Origin: Salinibacillus xinjiangensis
GTDB lineage: Bacteria; Bacillota; Bacilli; Bacillales; Alkalibacillaceae
DNA: 64,000 nt
Direction of reading: 5' to 3'
Assembly: GCF_009649735.1 (NCBI RefSeq)
Contig: NZ_WJNH01000013.1
Location: forward strand, 19,786-83,785
A program made the position numbers and the translations under genes. Positions 1 through 8,045 of this stretch are shown piece by piece (position 1 is the stretch's first letter; each line of letters begins with the position of its first letter). The notes beneath the pieces are model-generated. The model had not been told where the DNA came from. It saw only the letters and a program-made list of their open reading frames with translations, and did not search any database.

Positions 1-1054
1 CGATAATATCTTCTTCCTGAATACCTGCTTTTCCAGCTGCTGAATCTTCATCAACTGAAACGACCATTGCTCCTTCTTTGATATCTCCAGACAGTTTGCT
101 GCGATAATAAGGGTGAATCTCATCTAAACCTGCGAGCCCGACACCAATGTATGGGCGCACGACTTGGCCATTTTTTGAAATTTCTTCTACGATTTGCGAA
201 ACGTCATTACTTGGAATCGCGAAACCTAGCCCCTCTACACCGTTTTCGGAAATTTTCATGCTATTGATGCCTACTAGTTGACCTGATGTATTGATGAGAG
301 CACCACCACTATTTCCTGGATTAATGGCAGCATCTGTTTGGATAACTTCTACCTCCCACTTACCTGCAGATGTCGGAACCGTGATGGTACGATTAACGGC
401 ACTGACGATTCCTTGTGTCACTGTTCTAGATAACTCAAGCCCAAGTGGGTTGCCAATGGCTATAACTTGCTGACCAGGGCGTAGGTTGCTGGAATCACCA
501 AATTTTAATGGAGTAATATCATAATCTCCCTCTAATTTTAAAACCGCTATATCAGTTAATGAATCTGTCCCGACCAATTCCGCTTTAACTACCTCCCCAT
601 CATGTAAGGACACTTCAATTTCATTTGCCCCAGCAATGACATGATGGTTGGTGACAATGTATGCTGCATCCTCTGTTACTTTATAAATAACCCCAGAGCC
701 TGTTCCTTTTTGTATTTCACCTGATGGTTGTCTAAAAGGATTAGAGGTCTGTTTTTGCTTGTTAACAACTCCTACAATGGCTTCCGATGACTGATCGACC
801 ACATCCGCAATAGATGTGGATTCTGCTGAAACCTGATCAACATTCACTGTTGAGGCTGACTCTTCCCTTGCTGTTTGTGAGACCTCTTCTTGCTTATTAG
901 CATCTTGTATGTCGTTGTATAGGAAATCCATTTGTGGCACAGCTGCAAGAGTGAGTACAGAGCCAATGACTCCAGCTGATAACGTAGTCAAAAACCTTTT
1001 TAATGTGGATGACTTTTCATTTTTAACCTCTGTCTTTTGTTCTTGCTCTTCCAT
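1..1054 (-). CDS. HtrA/DegP-family membrane-anchored serine protease (3' end outside window)
   Basis: A surface quality-control protease that degrades misfolded proteins at the outer face of the membrane. The start is ATG at 1054 behind AGAGGTGAT. The 351 visible codons give a cytoplasmic head of about 20 residues, one membrane segment at about 21-40, a variable linker, and a trypsin-like domain with His138 (TNHHV), Asp168 (LTDIAVL) and Ser249 (GNSGGAL). The last visible stretch, from about residue 300, begins a PDZ domain (RPYIGVGL). It lies 105 bp downstream of a response regulator and kinase pair on the same strand and shares with them a direct-repeat promoter motif, so it is probably their target. 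B. subtilis has three paralogues of this family; which one this matches cannot be told from here. Confidence 0.93.
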   Translation of the reverse strand, partial: MEEQEQKTEVKNEKSSTLKRFLTTLSAGVIGSVLTLAAVPQMDFLYNDIQDANKQEEVSQTAREESASTVNVDQVSAESTSIADVVDQSSEAIVGVVNKQKQTSNPFRQPSGEIQKGTGSGVIYKVTEDAAYIVTNHHVIAGANEIEVSLHDGEVVKAELVGTDSLTDIAVLKLEGDYDITPLKFGDSSNLRPGQQVIAIGNPLGLELSRTVTQGIVSAVNRTITVPTSAGKWEVEVIQTDAAINPGNSGGALINTSGQLVGINSMKISENGVEGLGFAIPSNDVSQIVEEISKNGQVVRPYIGVGLAGLDEIHPYYRSKLSGDIKEGAMVVSVDEDSAAGKAGIQEEDII

Positions 1055-1100
1055 TATGATCACCTCTGATTTTGGATTGACAATTTTAGAGTGCTTATCT

Positions 1101-1146
1101 CTTATATGTTTTACTTTAAATCGTCAATGTGTCAGGCAGATGTCAA
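1101..1146 (-). promoter_or_regulatory. Promoter of the htrA-like gene with response-regulator direct repeat
   Basis: Read on the minus strand, TTGACAT and CTGACA lie 11 bp apart (17-mer at 1130-1146), followed by a third related unit TTGACG (1122-1127) and, after 15 bp, TATAAG (1101-1106). The same 17-mer layout, with two TGTCA words 11 bp apart, lies upstream of the response regulator at 3364-3380. Head-to-tail repeats one helical turn apart are what OmpR-family regulators bind. That the upstream regulator binds here is inference. Confidence 0.55.
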
Positions 1147-1159
1147 AAGGAAAATTTAA

Positions 1160-2650
1160 TTAGGATTTACGTACATCAGGGTAATGACGGGTACTTTTCG
1201 GCTTTTTGTCATTCTTCGTATGTGATGTATTGCTCTTAGGTAATACAATCCGAAAAATCGTCCCATCTGATGAAGACTTTACAAGCTGCAGGTCACCTCC
1301 AAGCGCTTGGGCGATCATTTTACTAAATGGTAAACCAAGTCCGAGTCCACCTACTTTATATTTTTTCCCTTCTCCACGATAAAAACGCTCAAAAATAAAT
1401 GTTTGTTCAGCCTCCGGAATCCCGATACCATTATCTTTTACATCAATAGTTACCGCATCTCGCTCCGTTCCTAATGAAATATCAATCTCACCTGTCTCAT
1501 CCACAGCATGTAAGGCATTATTCAACAGATTCGTGATGACCTGCTGCAACCTTATTGGATCAACATTAAGCTCGATTTCATCATCTAGCACAGAAACAGT
1601 GACCTTTGATTTTTGATGATCCTGGGCTACCTCCCATTGATGAACGATATCTTTTACTAATTTATTAACCTCATGAATCTCCTTCGATATAGGAATGGCA
1701 TTGGCCGCAAATGAGTTGAAGGCTAATAAGTCCTCCACCATTTTTTTCATTTTTGTTGTTTCTTTTAAGGATATTTCTAAAAACTCCTTGGCCTCATCGC
1801 CATTAACAACCCCATCATTTACCGCTTGAAGTAAGCCACTAATGGACGTAACTGGTGTCTTCAATTCATGAGTGACTCCTGCCAATAATTCGGTACGTAG
1901 AGACTCTAACTTCTTGAGCTGCTGGGACATCTCTTCAAACGAATGAATGAGTTCATACACTTCTTCTTCTTTCACATCACCCGGGGAGGGAAGTTTAACG
2001 TTGTAATCTCCTTTTTGTACTTGCCCAGCCGCTTTTGCTACCTCTTTGATTGGTTTGGACAGCCTTCTTGATAAAAAGTAAATGGCGGCCCAGCCTAAGA
2101 GAGCTAAGCTGCCAATCATAATAAGTAACTGTCGATACTCCTGATTAACAGCCGTTAAATTGTCTTCTGTATCCATCACCACTACATAGCCTAAAATATA
2201 CGATTCATATTGGATAGGTCTTTTCACTAAGTAAACTGGCCCCGTTTGATCGTTTAAAGTAATTTTCTGTGTAGTATCCTGGCTTTTCATAATCGCAGGA
2301 TTTAAACGCTGTTCAAAAGGACTTCTTGGTTTATTACTAGATAAAATCGCCCCATCCGTATTGACAACATAAATATAGGGTGTGCTTTTTAAGTTGGAAA
2401 ACTCACCTCGTTCCTCTAAGAAAGCACGGACATCATCCTTTGGGTCAAGGGAATCCTCGTAAACAAAGCGGTACGCAATTTCATTTGCCATAAAATCCAT
2501 CATATCCAACCGGTTTTCAAGTGTAGAATGGCGAATCCAAAGGGCAGAAAAAATCGCAACAACCACAAGCCCGATGACAAGCGTATATAAATATCGGGTC
2601 GTCCAATAACGCTGGAGAGGGATTCTTTTTTTATTTTTTATTGTAAACAC
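1160..2650 (-). CDS. Two-component sensor histidine kinase
   Basis: A membrane sensor kinase, partner of the response regulator just upstream, whose last 20 bases it overlaps. Translation begins at GTG 2650. The 496 residues hold a membrane segment at about 21-39, an extracytoplasmic sensor region at 40-172, a second membrane segment at about 174-193, HAMP, then HisKA with phospho-acceptor His261 (VTHELKTP) and a HATPase_c domain with NLLNNALHAV, DNGIGIP and GLGLGLP motifs. The next gene downstream is an HtrA-type protease, which suggests an envelope or secretion-stress sensor comparable to CssS. The sensor domain and length differ from B. subtilis CssS, so that name is not given. Confidence 0.9.
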   Translation of the reverse strand: MFTIKNKKRIPLQRYWTTRYLYTLVIGLVVVAIFSALWIRHSTLENRLDMMDFMANEIAYRFVYEDSLDPKDDVRAFLEERGEFSNLKSTPYIYVVNTDGAILSSNKPRSPFEQRLNPAIMKSQDTTQKITLNDQTGPVYLVKRPIQYESYILGYVVVMDTEDNLTAVNQEYRQLLIMIGSLALLGWAAIYFLSRRLSKPIKEVAKAAGQVQKGDYNVKLPSPGDVKEEEVYELIHSFEEMSQQLKKLESLRTELLAGVTHELKTPVTSISGLLQAVNDGVVNGDEAKEFLEISLKETTKMKKMVEDLLAFNSFAANAIPISKEIHEVNKLVKDIVHQWEVAQDHQKSKVTVSVLDDEIELNVDPIRLQQVITNLLNNALHAVDETGEIDISLGTERDAVTIDVKDNGIGIPEAEQTFIFERFYRGEGKKYKVGGLGLGLPFSKMIAQALGGDLQLVKSSSDGTIFRIVLPKSNTSHTKNDKKPKSTRHYPDVRKS

Positions 2651-3314
2651 TTAACTGATACCCCAATCCCCGTAGTGTTCTGATTTCCCCATCTGATTCA
2701 GGCCAGTCCTTTAAGGCTTTGCGAATACGTTTAATCGATAAATCAACCGCCCGGTCACTGCCATCGTAGTCAAAGCCCCAAACCCGTTCGATTAACTGCT
2801 CTCTGGTAAAGGTTTGATTCGGGTGGTTCACTAAAAATAGGAACAAGGACAAATCACGAGGGGTAAACTCAATCTCTTTACCCTTCAGATATACCCGGTG
2901 TGCTTGGAGATCGATTTTGAGTTGGCCAAATGTTTTCACCGATTCATTGTCATCATCTACACGTCGTAAAACCGCATGTACACGAGCGACGACCTCTTCA
3001 CCTACAAAAGGTTTTGAAATATAATCATCTGCCCCTTGATTTAACCCACTTAACCGATAGTTCACGTCTCCAAGAGCTGTGAGCATAATGACAGGACATG
3101 AGCTTTTAGCACGGATCTCCTTCAACAACTCCCAACCATCCTTTCCTGGGAGCATAATATCTAACAGAACTAAGTCAGGAGATACCTCTTCAAATTTTTT
3201 TATTGCCTCTTCACCATCATAGGCCTGTTCCGTATGAAATTCCGCTTTTTGCAAATAGGCTTTTAGCACCTGGCTAATCGGGTATTCATCCTCAATAATT
3301 AAGATGGTTTTCAT
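2631..3314 (-). CDS. OmpR/PhoB-family response regulator
   Basis: A DNA-binding response regulator of 227 residues. The receiver domain (1-118) has the acidic pocket E8-D9-E10, phospho-acceptor Asp52 (LLDIMLPGKDG), Thr79 and Lys101. The winged-helix domain (about 130-225) ends with the typical RTLRGLGYQL turn. It is the first gene of a regulator-kinase-HtrA unit and overlaps the kinase start by 20 bp, implying coupled translation. A TGTCA direct repeat lies upstream of this gene and again upstream of the protease gene, consistent with autoregulation and control of htrA. The exact orthologue in B. subtilis is not certain. Confidence 0.92.
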   Translation of the reverse strand: MKTILIIEDEYPISQVLKAYLQKAEFHTEQAYDGEEAIKKFEEVSPDLVLLDIMLPGKDGWELLKEIRAKSSCPVIMLTALGDVNYRLSGLNQGADDYISKPFVGEEVVARVHAVLRRVDDDNESVKTFGQLKIDLQAHRVYLKGKEIEFTPRDLSLFLFLVNHPNQTFTREQLIERVWGFDYDGSDRAVDLSIKRIRKALKDWPESDGEIRTLRGLGYQLSVYNKK

Positions 3315-3345
3315 CGCAACCGCTCCAAATTTTGTTTTATATTTA

Positions 3346-3380
3346 ATATTATCATGTAAAATATGTCAGCAGGATGTCAA
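3346..3380 (-). promoter_or_regulatory. Promoter of the response regulator with TGTCA direct repeat
   Basis: TGTCAGCAGGATGTCAA at 3364-3380 (plus-strand reading) carries two TGTCA words 11 bp apart, matching the repeat before htrA. On the transcribed strand an extended -10 (TGATAATAT, 3354-3346) lies just downstream, so the repeat covers the -35 region, the usual place for an activating OmpR-type regulator. Confidence 0.5.
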
Positions 3381-3434
3381 GAGAATTCCAATTTGAGAAC
3401 TACGTTTATTGAAAACTTGCTTCCTATTTTTGGA

Positions 3435-3466
3435 CAAAAAAAGGATATCCTAATCAGGACATCCTG
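3435..3466 (-). terminator. Rho-independent terminator after hom
   Basis: On the minus strand a 9-bp stem (AGGATGTCC with GGATATCCT, one G-U pair) closes a 6-nt loop and is followed by seven T residues, 7 bp after the hom stop codon. Confidence 0.8.
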
Positions 3467-3472
3467 TTTACT

Positions 3473-4780
3473 TTAATCACCATTCTCCACACGATAATAG
3501 CTCTTAATTTCTTCAATATGCTCAAGTTTTTCAAGCTCAGATAAGACTTCTTGTATGCCTTTTTTGCTAGATTGGTGAGTCACAATAATTAATTCAGCTT
3601 TATGCTCGAGATGATGAGGTCTTTGAATAACTTGTTCAATGCTGACATCATAGCCTGCAAGCTTTTGTGTAATTTGGGCCAATACGCCACTCTGGTCATC
3701 TACTAAGAGACGCATAAAGTACTTGGAAAAGATTTCCTCGTCCTTTTTTAACTTCTTCTCTTTGTATGGGGCGACCATCCCTCTTCCGTTGACCCCAAGT
3801 TTCATATTTTTCACAACCGTTACTAAATCTGATACAACGGCATTAGCTGTTGGAAGTTCACCGGCTCCAGGTCCATAAAACATCGTTTCCCCTACCGCTT
3901 CACCATATACATAAACGGCATTAAAGACTCCATGAACAGAGGATAGTGGATGAGAATGCTTGAGCATAGTTGGTTCCACGCTAACTTCAATTAAATTATC
4001 ATCTTGTTTAGCAATACCAATTAGCTTAATCGTATAGCCTAATTGTTCTGCATATTCGATATCCTCTAAGGTGACATTCTCCATTCCGTTGCAGTCCACT
4101 TCATCTAAATTCATTCCGACATGAAAGCCTAAGGTACTTAAAATGGACATTTTGCGAGCTGCATCTAATCCTCCCATATCTGCAGTCGGGTCTGCTTCTG
4201 CGTATCCGAGCTCCTGAGCCTCTTTTAATACATCCTCATAATTGCCGCCTTCCTGACTCATTTTCGTTAGGATATAATTAGAGGTTCCATTCACAATTCC
4301 CATCATTTTGGTTATTCGATCTGATGAAAATCCTTCAACAAGGGCTCTAAGAATCGGGATCCCACCAGCTACACTAGCTTCATAAAACAGATCACATCCG
4401 TTTTTGGCAGCTTCTTCAAGCAGTTCCCCGCCATGTACAGCCATAAGATCCTTATTGGCGGTTACGACATGCTTTCCCTGTTGAAGAGCTGCTAATATGT
4501 GTTCCCGGGTCCGCTCAACGCCCCCCATGACTTCCACAATGACGTCGATTTCTGGGTCCTGTAACAGGCTGTCAGGATCGTCTGTAAACAAATCAGACTC
4601 TACATCAATCGTCCTCTTTTTTTCCTTGTCTTGTACTAAAATCCTTGCAATCTCAATATTCATTCCTGTTTGTTGTGATAAATCCTCTTGATGGCTCTCA
4701 ACTAAGCGGTAAACTCCGGTGCCGACCGTACCCATACCCATTAAACCGACTCGGACGCTCTGATTTGTCATCCACTTCAC
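3473..4780 (-). CDS. hom: Homoserine dehydrogenase
   Basis: Reduces aspartate semialdehyde to homoserine, the branch point to threonine and methionine. The Rossmann NAD(P)-binding motif GLMGMGTVGTGVY lies at about 12-24, the catalytic domain contains the family signature around GGLDAARKMSILS, and a C-terminal ACT domain (about 350-430) is the usual site of threonine feedback. The length of 435 residues is normal. Two starts are possible: GTG at 4780 and ATG three codons later; both have GAGGG-type sites. In many Bacillus genomes hom is followed by thrC-thrB, but here a terminator follows directly, so hom is transcribed alone. metA, the next step to methionine, lies 5 kb away. Confidence 0.95.
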   Translation of the reverse strand: MKWMTNQSVRVGLMGMGTVGTGVYRLVESHQEDLSQQTGMNIEIARILVQDKEKKRTIDVESDLFTDDPDSLLQDPEIDVIVEVMGGVERTREHILAALQQGKHVVTANKDLMAVHGGELLEEAAKNGCDLFYEASVAGGIPILRALVEGFSSDRITKMMGIVNGTSNYILTKMSQEGGNYEDVLKEAQELGYAEADPTADMGGLDAARKMSILSTLGFHVGMNLDEVDCNGMENVTLEDIEYAEQLGYTIKLIGIAKQDDNLIEVSVEPTMLKHSHPLSSVHGVFNAVYVYGEAVGETMFYGPGAGELPTANAVVSDLVTVVKNMKLGVNGRGMVAPYKEKKLKKDEEIFSKYFMRLLVDDQSGVLAQITQKLAGYDVSIEQVIQRPHHLEHKAELIIVTHQSSKKGIQEVLSELEKLEHIEEIKSYYRVENGD

Positions 4781-4946
4781 CCTCTCACCTTTTATGTCCT
4801 ATATGCGTGAACATTTGTATTTATATAACGGACATTATAAATGCTTAAGAGGAACTTTTCAAGAGGAATTTTGTTCTTATTTAGGGTGCAAATGTAGAAA
4901 CAAGGCTTGGGGAAAGAATTAATTTGTTTTACCAAGTTTTTTTGCA

Positions 4947-4984
4947 ATAAAAACACCTCCCAGAGATACTCCCCAGGAGGCGTT
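4947..4984 (-). terminator. Rho-independent terminator after the TraB-family gene
   Basis: On the minus strand a GC-rich stem (CGCCTCC with GGGAGGTG) is followed by a T-rich tract, ten bases after the stop codon of the TraB-family gene. Confidence 0.75.
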
Positions 4985-4993
4985 AATCACATT

Positions 4994-6160
4994 TTATAAA
5001 TTCTCTAAAAATAACCGAATCACATCTGCCCCACCAATAAAGGTGCCAAGTGAACTCCCAACATTCGCTAATACAACCACAAGCAGAATTCTGGTCACTT
5101 TATTATTCCAGAAGCCTTTGGCGCTAAACACATCCTCAGTCAGATTTTCAAAATCTCTTACATGAGGTTTTCGTATTAGAGCTTGAACAAATCCGGCAAA
5201 AAAGCCAGCTGCAATCAATGGATTGAGTGATGTAATGGGTGCTGCGATAAAAGCTGCTAATATGGTTAAAGGATGTGCTAAGGCAATAGCTGTTCCAATT
5301 GCTGAAAAGCTTCCATTCCAAAGTACCCAGCTTACAGTCTGCTGCCAACCCGCTGATGGGTTTGTAGCAAATGTATAAGCAATAATCGCCAATATCAAAA
5401 CAGGAATTGACCATCCAATAATTTTAGGTACCTTTGATTTAGGTGGTCGTGTAGATAGCTTCTTTAAATCGTGATCCTTATGAATTTCTTCCTTAATTCC
5501 TGGAACATGAGCAGCCCCTAAAACAGCAACAACCTTATCCCCCTTGGCCTCTTTAATCTTTTGGGATAAATATTGATCACGTTCATCAATTAAAGGCTTT
5601 TTCAGCTTTGGAAAGTGCTCTGTAAACTCCTTCAGCATAGAATCAAGCATATCTTGGGATTTCATTTTTTCTAGATCCTCTTCTGAAATGCTCTCCTTAC
5701 TAAAGATACCCCCAATGACCTCCATGAGAAGCATGGCCTTTCCTTTGAGTCCAATTCCACCCCAAATTCGAGAAAAGGTAACTTGAATATTTCGATCAGC
5801 TAAAACCAAATCAGCTCCTATTTCATTCGCTGATTCAATTCCTTGAATCATTTCTTGCCCTGCTTTAATTCCGAATTGTTTAGCCATTCTTTTTTGGAAG
5901 GAGGAAATGGCAAGGTTCATGAGCAATAAAGTAGCCTTCTTTTCTTTAATAACCTTAAAAATATCCATGTCCTTCCATTTGTTACCCTCTTGAATGGATT
6001 GATAGCGTTGCTCGTCCAATTCGACACAAACAGAATCTGGTTGCTCCGCTTCAATGACTTCTTTTACCTGTTCAGCACTATGCTTGGATACGTGCGCAGT
6101 TCCGATAAGAATATATTCTTTACCATCTAATTGGATTCTTGTAATGTTTTCTTCCGACAT
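4994..6160 (-). CDS. TraB/PrgY-family membrane protein
   Basis: The 388-residue protein begins with the TraB fold: GTAHVSKHS at about 19-27, a conserved glutamate-rich segment (CVELDEQRY) and a second G-x-x-H motif (LGAAHVPGI) near 215. These conserved positions are shared with the Tiki/PrgY group, which are predicted metal-dependent proteases. The C-terminal 140 residues are four or five hydrophobic segments. PrgY of enterococci limits endogenous pheromone activity; in non-conjugating Bacillaceae the role is unknown. It stands alone, between its own terminator and a 150-bp leader. Catalytic activity is family inference. Confidence 0.85.
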   Translation of the reverse strand: MSEENITRIQLDGKEYILIGTAHVSKHSAEQVKEVIEAEQPDSVCVELDEQRYQSIQEGNKWKDMDIFKVIKEKKATLLLMNLAISSFQKRMAKQFGIKAGQEMIQGIESANEIGADLVLADRNIQVTFSRIWGGIGLKGKAMLLMEVIGGIFSKESISEEDLEKMKSQDMLDSMLKEFTEHFPKLKKPLIDERDQYLSQKIKEAKGDKVVAVLGAAHVPGIKEEIHKDHDLKKLSTRPPKSKVPKIIGWSIPVLILAIIAYTFATNPSAGWQQTVSWVLWNGSFSAIGTAIALAHPLTILAAFIAAPITSLNPLIAAGFFAGFVQALIRKPHVRDFENLTEDVFSAKGFWNNKVTRILLVVVLANVGSSLGTFIGGADVIRLFLENL

Positions 6161-6266
6161 ATAGACCTTCCTTCTACCTACTTTTAAGGAATACGTTTCT
6201 ATTTCAATTGTAAACTAGAAACGGAAAAATTAGAATGTGAATTTTATACTTTATCCAAGAAAGTAA

Positions 6267-6298
6267 GGACTGACCCGAAATATAACTCGGGCCAGCCC
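6267..6298 (-). terminator. Terminator after brnQ
   Basis: On the minus strand a 12-bp imperfect stem (GGCTGGCCCGA with TCGGGTCAGTCC) is followed by a short, interrupted T tract. It lies 13 bp beyond the brnQ stop codon. Confidence 0.6.
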
Positions 6299-6310
6299 TA
6301 TCGAAACTTA

Positions 6311-7618
6311 CTAACCATTACGTTGTAAACCATGTGAAATAAAACCAAGAAGCATCCCGATAAAGCTCGGAACAATCCATCCCACACCATTAGCCATGAA
6401 TGGTAGGTAGGAAGTCCATTCGGTAACCATTTCTATTTCAAAGCCAGCACTAATGAATCCATCATAAATACTAACGATAGCTGCCCCAATAATACCTCCT
6501 AAGTACACTTTACGAGGAACCGCCTTAATAGCATGAACAAGGGACAACAAAATGAGTACAATCGCGACTGGATAAATAGCTGTAAGTACAGGCAATGATA
6601 CAGCTATTAATTGACTTAAACCTAAATTTGCCATAGTTAAACTAAATAAACAAATAATCGTAATCATAGCACGATAAGAAATTCCTTTAATACGTTGACT
6701 TAAGAACTCCCCACATGCCGAAACTAGTCCAATAGAAGTTGTTAAACAAGCACCAATGATGACAACGGCAAGAATGATGGAACCGTATGGCCCAAAAAGA
6801 TGGGACGCAACAGCAGCCAGAACAGCGCCCCCATTATCCTGTAAGCCTACTGTATCGACGCTAGTGGCACCCATATAGGCCAAAGTAATATAAACAAAGG
6901 AAAGACCAATTCCTGCGATGACTCCTGCCTTTATCGTATAGGAACGAATATCGGCAACCTCCGTCAAGCCCTTCTCCTTAATACGGTTAATAATAACTAA
7001 CCCAAACACAAGGGCAGCAATGGCATCCATCGTTAAATAGCCTTCATTAAAACCACTAAAGAAGGCATTTTGTATATATTTACCTAATGGCTGTCCAATT
7101 GGATCCATAGGTGAGCTAAACCCTTTAATAGCAATGATTACAATGAGCGCGAATAGAATCGGTGTAATTAATTTACCAATTCGGTCTACAAGTTTAGCTG
7201 GATTTAATGCTAGCCAAAAGGTTATAGCAAAGAATATGAGGGTAAATATAAATAGACCGCCCCCACTATCCTCAGGAAGAAACGGCAAAACTCCGATTTC
7301 ATATGCCACTGTTCCTGTGCGTGGAATACCAAAAAAAGGACCAATAGCTAAGTAAATAATAAATGGAAAAATGTATTGAAATCCGGGACTCACCCGTCTA
7401 GCCAAGTTATCTAAATTCCCGCCTGCAGATACTGCAATAATAGCTAATAAAGGCAGACCAACTCCTGTAGCTAGAAACCCAAATACTGCAGGCCATAACG
7501 ATTCACCTGCTTGTTGTCCAAGAATAGGTGGGAAAATAATATTCCCTGCACCTAAAAACAAAGCAAACATAAAGAAACCTAACGCAAGTAGTTCTCTTGT
7601 TGGTAGTTTTTGTTTCAT
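6311..7618 (-). CDS. brnQ: Branched-chain amino acid transporter BrnQ (LIVCS family)
   Basis: A sodium-coupled importer of isoleucine, leucine and valine in the cytoplasmic membrane. The ATG at 7618 behind GGGGGATT gives 435 residues starting MKQKLPTREL; an upstream in-frame extension lacks a ribosome site and is not used. About twelve hydrophobic segments are visible, with the LIVCS signature FFMFALFLGAGNIIFPP in the first one. It is monocistronic, flanked by a terminator and a 427-bp leader. No T-box or other leader regulator could be recognised. Confidence 0.94.
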   Translation of the reverse strand: MKQKLPTRELLALGFFMFALFLGAGNIIFPPILGQQAGESLWPAVFGFLATGVGLPLLAIIAVSAGGNLDNLARRVSPGFQYIFPFIIYLAIGPFFGIPRTGTVAYEIGVLPFLPEDSGGGLFIFTLIFFAITFWLALNPAKLVDRIGKLITPILFALIVIIAIKGFSSPMDPIGQPLGKYIQNAFFSGFNEGYLTMDAIAALVFGLVIINRIKEKGLTEVADIRSYTIKAGVIAGIGLSFVYITLAYMGATSVDTVGLQDNGGAVLAAVASHLFGPYGSIILAVVIIGACLTTSIGLVSACGEFLSQRIKGISYRAMITIICLFSLTMANLGLSQLIAVSLPVLTAIYPVAIVLILLSLVHAIKAVPRKVYLGGIIGAAIVSIYDGFISAGFEIEMVTEWTSYLPFMANGVGWIVPSFIGMLLGFISHGLQRNG

Positions 7619-8045
7619 AGAATCCCCCGATAGTCTATTTTGACTTTGTCGAATATTGTAGATGATTGTTGTATTTTTTCTATTCAAATATACAAAAAAT
7701 TTAAAAAAAGTGCAAAGAATTTTTTAAATTATATATACAGTTTGTGACCTGGTACAAATTTAAAGCGGGTCAGAGTAACTCCGCCTATATCATCTTAAAG
7801 TCTTCGCTTGGGTAACCGCTTCAGCAATTGTTATTAGTTCAAACATTCATATGCCTCTTTTCATCAGTCAATATCAGCAAGGACTTTATCATGAAATGGC
7901 GGGAAGGATTGTGAGGACCATCACTTTGATTAGCGCTCTTGGTTTTAGAAAATTTGCACAAAGGAGAACAATAACAGCTTCTTTTCATGATAAACTATCA
8001 GTAAATGACTAGAGTCACAATACACACAAAAAAGGATGGTAATGC
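7619..8045. other. Divergent intergenic region brnQ / yuxL
   Basis: A 427-bp region with no supported gene. It must hold the promoters of both flanking genes. A short open frame overlapping the brnQ 5' end has no ribosome site. The only repeat noticed is the word TTTCATGATAAA near 7978-7989, with a similar TTATCATGAAAT at 7886-7897. Confidence 0.5.

Noticed and set aside
1160..3314. Naming the two-component system CssRS
   Set aside because: The neighbour fits, but the kinase differs in length and sensor sequence from CssS and the operator repeat is different.
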